This document shows positions 56,906 through 64,000 of a stretch of DNA of 64,000 nt, piece by piece. A program made the position numbers and the translations under genes. The notes beneath the pieces were generated by a model. That model made no database searches. It was not told the origin of the DNA and saw nothing but the letters and a program-made list of their open reading frames with translations. This stretch comes from Stygiolobus caldivivus (GTDB lineage: Archaea > Thermoproteota > Thermoprotei_A > Sulfolobales > Sulfolobaceae). Each line of letters starts with the position of its first letter. The stretch's first letter is position 1. Where the stretch lies: positions 558,001 through 622,000 of the forward strand of contig NZ_AP024597.1 of NCBI RefSeq assembly GCF_019704315.1, in the 5' to 3' direction.

Positions 56906-57412
56906 ATGTCAGCTCCTCAGCAAGCTTCACAATCACTTCTATCTAAGCTTATACAAGACGTAATAAGTAAATTTAAGGTAACCGGTAAAGCGGAGTCCGA
57001 AACGAGAGGATTTATAGAAGTGGATAAGACTAAAATTGTAGAGGTTGCTTCGTATTTAAAGGAAGTTGGTTTTGATCACGTAAAGAGCGTCACTGGGATT
57101 GATTATCCTGAACAGAACCAGTTTGAAGTCGTCTACCACATTTCTTCCTATTCTAACCCAGACCTGGCAAAGGTAATCCTAGCCCTAAAGACGAAAACAA
57201 GTTATAAAGATCCCGTCTTTCCTTCCTTATACTCGATCTGGGAGAGCGTGTGGACTGGAGAGAGGGAGACATATGAAATGCTAGGGATAATATTTGACGG
57301 TCACCCCGAATTACGAAGGTTATTTTTAGATGAAGACTTCGAGGGTGTATACCCGTTAAGGAAGAGTTTTAAGTTAAAACAGGAGGGGATGTTTGTTGAC
57401 AAGTCAGCCTGA
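56906..57412 (+). CDS. nuoC: Complex I subunit C (30 kDa-type)
   Basis: 168 residues, soluble arm subunit. The signature [38 protein letters not shown] (cited by its pieces [26 protein letters not shown]) is complete. Start ATG 56906 with GGTGAT ribosome-binding site at 56895-56900. The 3' end overlaps nuoD. Confidence 0.92.
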   Translation: MSAPQQASQSLLSKLIQDVISKFKVTGKAESETRGFIEVDKTKIVEVASYLKEVGFDHVKSVTGIDYPEQNQFEVVYHISSYSNPDLAKVILALKTKTSYKDPVFPSLYSIWESVWTGERETYEMLGIIFDGHPELRRLFLDEDFEGVYPLRKSFKLKQEGMFVDKSA

Positions 57413-58601
57413 ACCAGCAGGGTTACAAGTAGATATAGTCCCTGTCCAAGGAGAATTAAACGTAGGCCCTCAACACCCTGGATCTGGGCACATGAGAATC
57501 TATGTAAAGTTAAATGGGGACATAATAGAGGATATTGATCTAGATGTAGGCTACGTTCACAGAGCTGTAGAAAAACTTAGTGAAATAAGGAATTACATGC
57601 ACCTTATTCCACTCGTTGAAAGACCAGCTATATTGGACTCCATACACATGAACTTAGGCTATATTCTAGCCGTAGAAAAGATAATCGGAGTGGATGTACC
57701 AGAGAGGGCCCAATACCTGAGGTCATTAGCTGCTGAAGTGAACAGGATCGCAAGCCACTTATACGGTACTGGGATTTTGGGTATATTTTTAGGGCATTCG
57801 ACCGCATTTATGTGGGGTTTTGGTGATAGGGAAGTATGGGTAGAGATACTTCAGGCCCTAACTGGAGCTAGAGTTACTAACTCTTACATAATACCGGGTG
57901 GAGTTAGAAGGGATCTAACACCTGCAATAAAGGAAATGATACAGAAAGCCTTGGCATATCAGAGGAAGAAAGTTAGAGACTGGTACAAGATATTTGTTAA
58001 GAACCCTAACATAAGGAGTAGGTTAGAGAATGTAGGAGTTATGACTAAAGAAAACGCGATAAAATGGGGAGCTGTAGGTCCTAACCTAAGGGCATCCGGT
58101 GTATATTATGACGTGAGAAAGATCGAGCCTTATGCTGCTTATAGTAAGTTAGATTTTGAAATTCCAGTCTATAAAGAAGGAGATGCATATGCTAGGCTCC
58201 TAGTCAGGTTTGAAGAGGTAGAACAGAGCATGAGGATTATAGAACAGATAATAAAAGAGATACCGGAAGGGAACATACTGAGCGATAGGTTCTTTAAACA
58301 GATCCCACCAACTAGGTTAAAGAAATGGTGGGAAGGTCAGAAGAAAGTAGTCTTCCCCGGTTATTATGCTTCTTTCAGGCCTCCTAAAGGTGAAGCCGTA
58401 AGCAGAGTAGAAGCTGCTAGGGGAGAACTTTTATATTACTTAGTCAGTGACGGTTCTCCAAAACCATATAGATTAAGGATGATAACACCTTCTTACCGTT
58501 TAATTTATGTTTTTAAACAACTAGCTAAAGGCGCTAGGTATGCTGATTTGGTCGCAATATATGGGAGTCTAGATTATTTCCCTCCGGAGGCGGATAGGTA
58601 A
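57393..58601 (+). CDS. nuoD: Complex I subunit D (49 kDa-type)
   Basis: 402 residues, forming the quinone-binding site together with NuoB. Seen: [48 protein letters not shown] and the C-terminal [13 protein letters not shown]. As in group 4 hydrogenase-like complex I proteins, hydrogenase-type Cys ligands are absent. Start TTG 57393 or the adjacent TTG 57396; AGGAGGGG at 57381-57388 is the ribosome-binding site. It overlaps nuoC by 20 bases. Confidence 0.94.
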   Translation: MLTSQPEPAGLQVDIVPVQGELNVGPQHPGSGHMRIYVKLNGDIIEDIDLDVGYVHRAVEKLSEIRNYMHLIPLVERPAILDSIHMNLGYILAVEKIIGVDVPERAQYLRSLAAEVNRIASHLYGTGILGIFLGHSTAFMWGFGDREVWVEILQALTGARVTNSYIIPGGVRRDLTPAIKEMIQKALAYQRKKVRDWYKIFVKNPNIRSRLENVGVMTKENAIKWGAVGPNLRASGVYYDVRKIEPYAAYSKLDFEIPVYKEGDAYARLLVRFEEVEQSMRIIEQIIKEIPEGNILSDRFFKQIPPTRLKKWWEGQKKVVFPGYYASFRPPKGEAVSRVEAARGELLYYLVSDGSPKPYRLRMITPSYRLIYVFKQLAKGARYADLVAIYGSLDYFPPEADR

Positions 58602-59671
58602 TGTTCCCACTCACCTCTATCCCTAGTATAATAAAGTTCTATTTATTTTACCCATCATTTTTTGCTGTAATTATATTTCCAGGGTTAATTTTCACAACCT
58701 TAATTCTACTGCTAACCATTTGGTTCGAAAGAAAAGCTGCGGCTAGGATACAAATGAGAATAGGCCCTCTGTATGTATCCAAGAGGACTGGAGGTATATT
58801 ACAATTAGTAGCCGATGCTCTAAGAATCGTATTTTCAGAAATAATTATTCCAAACGGAGTTAACCCTACATTGTATGTACTAGCACCGGTACTGCCAATA
58901 GCGTTTAGTTTTATACCTATGGTGCTCATACCTTTCTCTTCAATTCCCCAGTCAGGCTCAATACTCTCTATATATTATCACGACTTTTATGATCCTGAAA
59001 TAGGGCAAGGTGTAATGGTCGGCTATTTTGTCCAATACAATATGATCCTTGCACTAGCCGTATTGGCTGTTATCCCTATCTTTATATTGCTCCAAGCGTG
59101 GGCTACTAATAACAGATTCGCCATCCTAGGTGCTGTAAGAGAGTCCTTATTATCTGTCTCATATGATGTGTTAATTGTTATGGCTGTAGTAGCTGTAGCA
59201 CTAGAATACCACACTTTGGATATGGCAAAGGTTGTTAGCTCGGGAATACCTGGTATAATAGCAAATCCACTGGCTGCACTAGTGTTCTTCGTAGGGATGA
59301 TAATGGGGACAGGGAGGTTTCCATTCGACATAGTTGAAGCGGACACAGAACTGGTCCTAGGACCCGCAACAGAGTATAGCGGTTTTCTATTTGTACTAGC
59401 AATGGGTGGGGGCTATATAGCTACTTTTGCTTACTCTTTCATATTCGCTGACCTATTTTTAGGTGGTTGGGCCCCTCTTTCGGGTTTACCCGGTGCGTTA
59501 CTTACCTCTATAAAGGCAATTATTGTTTTATGGTTCTCCGTTTTTCTGAGGGGAGTTTACGGTAGGTATAGGTTAGACCAAGCCCTAAGGGGGTCTTGGA
59601 AATATTTACTCCCCGTAGCTTTTGCTTCTATTTTACTAGGTTTGGTGGTGGGTTGGTTATGGATCAGGTAA
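58601..59671 (+). CDS. nuoH: Complex I subunit H
   Basis: 356 residues, eight membrane helices. Signatures: [14 protein letters not shown], the cytoplasmic/quinone-channel segment [19 protein letters not shown] and the conserved C-terminal [17 protein letters not shown]. The start overlaps the nuoD stop (TAATG). Confidence 0.94.
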   Translation: MFPLTSIPSIIKFYLFYPSFFAVIIFPGLIFTTLILLLTIWFERKAAARIQMRIGPLYVSKRTGGILQLVADALRIVFSEIIIPNGVNPTLYVLAPVLPIAFSFIPMVLIPFSSIPQSGSILSIYYHDFYDPEIGQGVMVGYFVQYNMILALAVLAVIPIFILLQAWATNNRFAILGAVRESLLSVSYDVLIVMAVVAVALEYHTLDMAKVVSSGIPGIIANPLAALVFFVGMIMGTGRFPFDIVEADTELVLGPATEYSGFLFVLAMGGGYIATFAYSFIFADLFLGGWAPLSGLPGALLTSIKAIIVLWFSVFLRGVYGRYRLDQALRGSWKYLLPVAFASILLGLVVGWLWIR

Positions 59672-60186
59672 AAGAGCAAGATAATAATCCGAAAATTAAA
59701 GAATATAAGAAAGAGAACCCGTTTAGGCTTTTTGCGGATCATGTCCAAGCTGTTGGAGCAGGACTAAAGTATATGGTGTCCCCACAGCGGATCACGGTAA
59801 AGTATCCTGAAGAAGCACTATCTCTACCTACGGGCTATAGGGGAATGATAAGGCTGTATAAGGACATATGCATAGGATGTACTCTATGTGCTCTAATATG
59901 CCCTGCTGATGCCATGAAAATGGTAACAGAGGAAGGAAAGAAGTTACCTAGTATAAACTACGGCAGGTGTGTATTCTGCGGCTTTTGTGTCGACGTATGC
60001 CCGGTTGACGCACTTAAGGAGACCAGAGTCCATGATGCGACTTTTACCAACAGGAGGGATCTAGTGTTTAGGCCGGATAGGTTTGACCAGGATTTTGATT
60101 CTCCAGCTCCGGTGGAAGGCGTAGTTAAAAAAATGAAGACAGTAATAGATGAGAAAAAGGGGATAAAGTATGTACCAGACGAATGA
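59659..60186 (+). CDS. nuoI: Complex I subunit I (8Fe ferredoxin type)
   Basis: 175 residues. Two 4Fe-4S motifs, [12 protein letters not shown] and [12 protein letters not shown], pass electrons to the quinone site. The frame stays open to 59596, but ATG 59659 begins the family-like sequence and keeps the overlap with nuoH to 13 bases. Overlaps nuoJ by 17 bases. Confidence 0.93.
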   Translation: MDQVKEQDNNPKIKEYKKENPFRLFADHVQAVGAGLKYMVSPQRITVKYPEEALSLPTGYRGMIRLYKDICIGCTLCALICPADAMKMVTEEGKKLPSINYGRCVFCGFCVDVCPVDALKETRVHDATFTNRRDLVFRPDRFDQDFDSPAPVEGVVKKMKTVIDEKKGIKYVPDE

Positions 60187-60679
60187 TTTCCAACTTAGCT
60201 TGTTTATAATTTTCTCTGTCTTTAGCATAGCCTCCGCTTTATTTATCACTAGGCAAAGGAATGTCTTCTACGCCTCAGTAGGGCTAGCTTTTTTAGGTAT
60301 AGCAACTGCTGTCCTTATAGCTCTACTAAACCCTTCAGCATATGCCTTTTACTCCGCCTTTCACTTATTCCTATACGTAGGTTCAGCAGTAGTATTCTTG
60401 TCTATTTCCCTAGTTGTCTTCAGGGGTCTAGAGGTAAGAGAAGTGCAAATCCCTTGGGCGGGACTTGTAGCACTAGTAGTTGGTGCTCTAACGTTTTTAG
60501 GACTATTCGTGACTTTTACCTCATTAACTGGTATAAAATACACCCCTGTAACGTTTAATCTAGTCCAATTTGCGAACACTTTTTTACAACAATACTGGTT
60601 CCCTACTGTAATTTTAGTCATAGCCCTCCTCACGACTATGATAGAAGCCCTATCTCTAGCTAGAGGTGAAAGATCGTGA
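60170..60679 (+). CDS. nuoJ: Complex I subunit J
   Basis: 169 residues with five membrane helices; helix 3 carries the usual Tyr/Gly-rich bend ([21 protein letters not shown]). Position between nuoI and nuoK confirms identity. Overlaps nuoK by 4 bases. Confidence 0.88.
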   Translation: MYQTNDFQLSLFIIFSVFSIASALFITRQRNVFYASVGLAFLGIATAVLIALLNPSAYAFYSAFHLFLYVGSAVVFLSISLVVFRGLEVREVQIPWAGLVALVVGALTFLGLFVTFTSLTGIKYTPVTFNLVQFANTFLQQYWFPTVILVIALLTTMIEALSLARGERS

Positions 60680-60960
60680 TCTTAGGAGATCTTGGTCTGG
60701 TAATAGCTATTATTCTTCTAGCTATAGGTGCTTATGGCCTTCTCAATAGTAAAAACATAATCAGGGTCTTACTCTCTTCCGAGATAATAGTAAACGCCTC
60801 GATTTTAATGGTATTTTCAGCCTCATCTATCCTCAACCATGTATATTTACCAATATTTTTTTCTATTTTTGCCATAGGTATGGCTCTAATAGAAGTAGTA
60901 GTCGCATTCGCGGCTATTTTCCTCTATTATAGGACAAAGGGTAGTCTGGAGGTAGAGTAA
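60676..60960 (+). CDS. nuoK: Complex I subunit K
   Basis: 94 residues with three membrane helices and the conserved acidic residues for proton transfer, Glu in [12 protein letters not shown] and Glu in [16 protein letters not shown]. Start GTG 60676. Only three bases separate it from the next gene. Confidence 0.9.
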   Translation: MILGDLGLVIAIILLAIGAYGLLNSKNIIRVLLSSEIIVNASILMVFSASSILNHVYLPIFFSIFAIGMALIEVVVAFAAIFLYYRTKGSLEVE

Positions 60961-60963
60961 GGG

Positions 60964-63900
60964 ATGATATCCTTATTTATTTTCATAATATCTTTCGCTC
61001 TTGCTTCTATGGCGTTTTTTATTAAAGGGAAAGGGAGCGGTATAGCCTCAGCACTTTCAATCCTAGTCAATATTTACTTTGTTTTTAGGTACGGGTTATA
61101 CTATACGTTTTATGTCGCTAGTGACATAGGCAGTTTTGGGTTCACGGTAAACGACTTTAACTACGCCTTTATAGTCACGATAATATTAGTGACGTTAGTC
61201 ACCGTGTTCTATTCTACCAGATATATGGAGAAGAAATTCCACGAAATAGGAAAAGAAAGCTGGAGCCTTTATTACGGTCTCTACAGTCTATTCGCTATCT
61301 CGATGCTATATGTGGTAGTTTCCACTAACCTCCTAGAACTTTACGTATTTTTAGAGATTGCATTAGTGACGTCATTCCTCCTAATACTCCTCTACGGTTA
61401 CGGTGATAGGAGGAGAATAAGCTTAATGTATTTTATATGGACACATATAGGTACTATACTTACTTTAACATCTATTGTCATCCTCGGGCTAACTACAGGA
61501 AAGATGGACATATACTCGTCATACGGCATACCTTACGATTATTCATCGCTCTCTCTCGCTGAGCTAATATTTCTAGTAGGCATCATAGGTATGTTGGTAA
61601 AAGGTGCTATAGCCGGTTTCAACATATGGTTACCATATGCCCACGGAGAGGCCCCTACACCTATATCTATCCTCCTCAGCCCTAACATGGTGGGGCTAGG
61701 GATATACGTCGTAATGGTGTATTACTACCTCTTCCCTGCATTTTCATACCTTGCTCCTATCTTCATAGGCTGGGCTATAATCACCATGATATACGGGGGG
61801 CTTAACGCTTTAGCACAGAGAGATTTTAAGAGGTTCTTGGCCTATTCTAGCGTCTCCCAGATGGGTTATATGTTGCTCGGGGCATCCATTTCCCTATACT
61901 TAGGCCTGAAGTCTACAGTTTTAGAATTACCTTTGGGTGTAATAGCGTCAGTCCTTATCTACGTCTCTCATGGGCTGGGTAAAGCCCTACTCTTCATGAG
62001 TGCGGGTGCGTCAATAACTGAACTTGAAGAGCGTGATATAGAAAAGTTAGGAGGCTTATACTTAGTGTCCCCCCTACACTCGACCTTAGCATTTATTGGA
62101 CTACTTAACATCCTAGGGCTTCCTCCTTCGATCGGCCTCGTTAGCGAAGTACTCCTCTTATTGGCTGTAGGGCAAATGGCTGGTATAGTAGGTTTAGGCT
62201 GGCTCATAGTCCTTGTGGCGTTGTTGATGATAGCTATAGGTATTTCGTCAGCTTACGGTACCTACCTATTTAAGAAAGTTTACAGCGGGCTGAAAGAGGT
62301 AAAAGTAGACCTTGACAAGGCGGTCGAGTATTCAATACCTATGGTTATAATCGCTGTAACAAGCGTCTTTTTCTTCTTCTTCCCACAATTCCTAGTACAC
62401 TCCCTCAACAATTTTATACAGAGTACGCAAGGTTCCGCCGTTTCCTTATTCCTTATAACTACACTACCCGCATTAGGCTCCCTAATAGTACTAGTCTTAC
62501 CTAGGTCGGTTAACCAGGACTTGAGAGGTGCAATAGTGACGCTTCTGATAGGTATTTCAATGGTCTTATCAGTCTCATCTCTTATATCATCAGTTGGTAG
62601 CCCCCTATTTACCCAAACACAGTCTTACACTTTATTCGGTTATTTTGACTACAGTTCTTCTCTCCTCCAGAGCATTATCGGTCTTTTCGTGTCAGGGCTA
62701 GCTTTCTTCATTTCCCTCTATAGTATAGGCTATATGAAGGAGGACAGTGTATTAAGAAGGTATTGGGGGTTCTTTGGATTCTTCGTGTCTTCTATGTTAA
62801 CTGTAGTCTTTGCTGACAACGTACTACTATTTTTGGCAGGCTGGGAAGGGACAAGCCTTGCATCTTATGGTCTAATAAGCTATTGGTTAGACGATAACGA
62901 GAGAAATGTAGTAGGGGACTTCGGGAGAAAAGTCCTAGGTATCGAGTACTTGTCCAGACCTACGACGAGCGGAATAAGGGCTATGATATTTACGAGATTG
63001 GCTGACGTAGGTCTTATAGTGGGACTCGGTTACTTGTTATTACTGACTACTGGTACCCACTACGCCGGGGTAACCCTCCTTTATCAAGGGTTATTTACCG
63101 CTATCCACACAGTTTACTTCTTACCTTACGGTTGGGTCATACTCTTCCTCATCCTTTTAGGAGGGTTAGGGAAGAGTGCGCAATTCCCCCTGACACAGTG
63201 GCTTTTAACTGCTATGACAGGTCCAACTCCGGTGAGTGCTCTCATACACGCTGCTACTATGGTAAACCTAGGCGCTATTCTAACCTTCTTAATATATCCC
63301 TATTTCCTCTACCCTAACCCACAGACCACAGTCCTGATGGGTATAATGGTGGGGGTAACCGTGTTTACAGCTATCTATACTAGTACTGGGGCCCTAGCAG
63401 CTAACGAGCAGAAGATAATCTTAGCTTACTCTACAGCCGACCAGATATCTCTAATGATACTGTCATCGTCGGTAGGTGCTCTCCTAGCTTCCACTACAGG
63501 TAACCTAAGCTTTTTGAGTTCAGGAATTATTGTTGGTCTAATTCAGATGATAGCCCACGGTTCTTATAAGGCGTCGCTTTTCATGAACGCGGGGAGCGTT
63601 ATCCATTACACTGAGAACAGATACGTAGGTGTATTTAAATCACTGTATAAGAGGTTGCCCGTAGTCTTTGTACTACAGTTAATAGCTGCGTTAAACTTAG
63701 CCAGTATTCCTCCGCTTATAGGTTTCTGGGCCCATAACCTAATAGGAAACTTAGTAGCCAATACCAGTCTTATTACGCTGTACGCGTTAGTGGAGTTCCT
63801 CGGTGGGATATACATTATAAGGTATATTGTAAAGACGTTCACTTGGAGAAGAGGTGAAGATCTCCATGAAGAAGGCCATGTACACTTACTTATGGTAGTG

Positions 63901-64000
63901 GCCCCTACATTTACGGTACTAGCTTCTATTATTTTAGGAGGTGTTTTTGCGTTTTATCTACAGCCCTATTTTATCCACTTAGGTCTTTCACCTTCTCTAA
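60964..64000 (+). CDS. Fused antiporter-like complex I subunit: NuoM/N-type domain joined to NuoL-type domain (3' end outside the window)
   Basis: One uninterrupted frame of at least 1012 codons, read codon by codon from ATG 60964 to the window end with no stop. The first part (about 1-490) is a Mrp-antiporter/NuoM-N module: Glu in [12 protein letters not shown], Lys in [48 protein letters not shown]. The second part (about 545 to the end) is a NuoL module: [21 protein letters not shown] (conserved Glu near residue 628), [20 protein letters not shown] (conserved Lys near residue 736), [10 protein letters not shown] and [11 protein letters not shown]. Normal NuoL is about 600 and NuoM/N about 480-500 residues, so the chain is a fusion. 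Each module should pump protons, driven by quinone reduction. Confidence 0.9.
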   Translation, partial: MISLFIFIISFALASMAFFIKGKGSGIASALSILVNIYFVFRYGLYYTFYVASDIGSFGFTVNDFNYAFIVTIILVTLVTVFYSTRYMEKKFHEIGKESWSLYYGLYSLFAISMLYVVVSTNLLELYVFLEIALVTSFLLILLYGYGDRRRISLMYFIWTHIGTILTLTSIVILGLTTGKMDIYSSYGIPYDYSSLSLAELIFLVGIIGMLVKGAIAGFNIWLPYAHGEAPTPISILLSPNMVGLGIYVVMVYYYLFPAFSYLAPIFIGWAIITMIYGGLNALAQRDFKRFLAYSSVSQMGYMLLGASISLYLGLKSTVLELPLGVIASVLIYVSHGLGKALLFMSAGASITELEERDIEKLGGLYLVSPLHSTLAFIGLLNILGLPPSIGLVSEVLLLLAVGQMAGIVGLGWLIVLVALLMIAIGISSAYGTYLFKKVYSGLKEVKVDLDKAVEYSIPMVIIAVTSVFFFFFPQFLVHSLNNFIQSTQGSAVSLFLITTLPALGSLIVLVLPRSVNQDLRGAIVTLLIGISMVLSVSSLISSVGSPLFTQTQSYTLFGYFDYSSSLLQSIIGLFVSGLAFFISLYSIGYMKEDSVLRRYWGFFGFFVSSMLTVVFADNVLLFLAGWEGTSLASYGLISYWLDDNERNVVGDFGRKVLGIEYLSRPTTSGIRAMIFTRLADVGLIVGLGYLLLLTTGTHYAGVTLLYQGLFTAIHTVYFLPYGWVILFLILLGGLGKSAQFPLTQWLLTAMTGPTPVSALIHAATMVNLGAILTFLIYPYFLYPNPQTTVLMGIMVGVTVFTAIYTSTGALAANEQKIILAYSTADQISLMILSSSVGALLASTTGNLSFLSSGIIVGLIQMIAHGSYKASLFMNAGSVIHYTENRYVGVFKSLYKRLPVVFVLQLIAALNLASIPPLIGFWAHNLIGNLVANTSLITLYALVEFLGGIYIIRYIVKTFTWRRGEDLHEEGHVHLLMVVAPTFTVLASIILGGVFAFYLQPYFIHLGLSPSL

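Overview
This window looks like chromosomal DNA of a thermoacidophilic crenarchaeon of the order Sulfolobales. The evidence is an adjacent SlaA/SlaB S-layer gene pair, an Orc1/Cdc6-3-type replication initiator next to isocitrate dehydrogenase, a malonyl-CoA/succinyl-CoA reductase typical of Sulfolobales carbon fixation, a thermopsin-like protease, a free-standing threonyl-tRNA editing protein, intron-containing tRNAs, many leaderless genes with TATA boxes about 25-30 bases before the start codon, and several candidate C/D box guide RNAs. The genus cannot be fixed from this window; the protein sequences look closest to Sulfurisphaera/Stygiolobus/Acidianus-type relatives from memory.

Layout. 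1-840: 5' part of an orc1/cdc6-3 gene (minus strand) and a 438-base AT-rich intergenic region with dyads that is a good candidate for the oriC2 replication origin. 0.8-8.2 kb: icd, an acid protease of family S53, a 2-hydroxyacid dehydrogenase and coiled-coil or unknown proteins. 8.2-12 kb: an unknown protein, malonyl-CoA reductase and dihydroxy-acid dehydratase. 12-17.4 kb: methyltransferase, membrane protein, metallo-beta-lactamase protein, ornithine cyclodeaminase family, cobalamin adenosyltransferase and an EamA transporter. 18-24.6 kb: sugar nucleotidyltransferase, mevalonate kinase, GlmS, ThrRS editing protein, RNase J-type nuclease and NAC. 24.6-26.6 kb: a gene-poor stretch with two near-identical intron-bearing tRNA-Ala genes, tRNA-Pro and a GC-rich structured island. 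26.6-36.8 kb: an HTH regulator, a large surface protein with a Thr/Pro stalk, a 1.2-kb non-coding gap, then slaA and slaB. 36.9-41.4 kb: tRNA-Gly and a two-gene glutamate synthase. 41.9-46.7 kb: a CbiG-like protein, a BtuF-like protein, citramalate synthase and a UbiA prenyltransferase. 46.8-55.5 kb: a tandem gamma-glutamylcyclotransferase, a short NfeD protein, a membrane-anchored thermopsin homologue, a stomatin-like SPFH protein, ThiN, PadR, an SQR-like flavoprotein, a DUF364 protein and others. 55.6-64 kb: thyX and a respiratory complex I cluster (nuoA-C-D-H-I-J-K and a giant nuoM/N-nuoL fusion running off the window).

How the genes fit together. Mcr, the cobalamin-related genes (adenosyltransferase, CbiG-like, BtuF-like) and complex I are consistent with autotrophic, quinone-based energy metabolism; cobalamin would serve methylmalonyl-CoA mutase of the 3-hydroxypropionate/4-hydroxybutyrate cycle (inference). 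IlvD and CimA belong to branched-chain amino acid synthesis. SlaA, SlaB and the Thr/Pro-stalk protein are cell-surface proteins, and the S53 and thermopsin-like proteases act outside the cell or at the envelope.

Less expected observations are: (1) an uninterrupted reading frame joining two antiporter-like complex I subunits, and no nuoB between nuoA and nuoC; (2) a dispersed element of about 105 bases present at 17.6 kb and 41.7 kb; (3) six C/D box guide-RNA candidates at gene 3' ends or in intergenic gaps, two of which share the same eight-base guide core; (4) a candidate oriC2; (5) an NfeD/thermopsin/stomatin locus in which the usual ClpP-like NfeD protease domain is absent. No CRISPR array, rRNA gene or intact insertion sequence was found.
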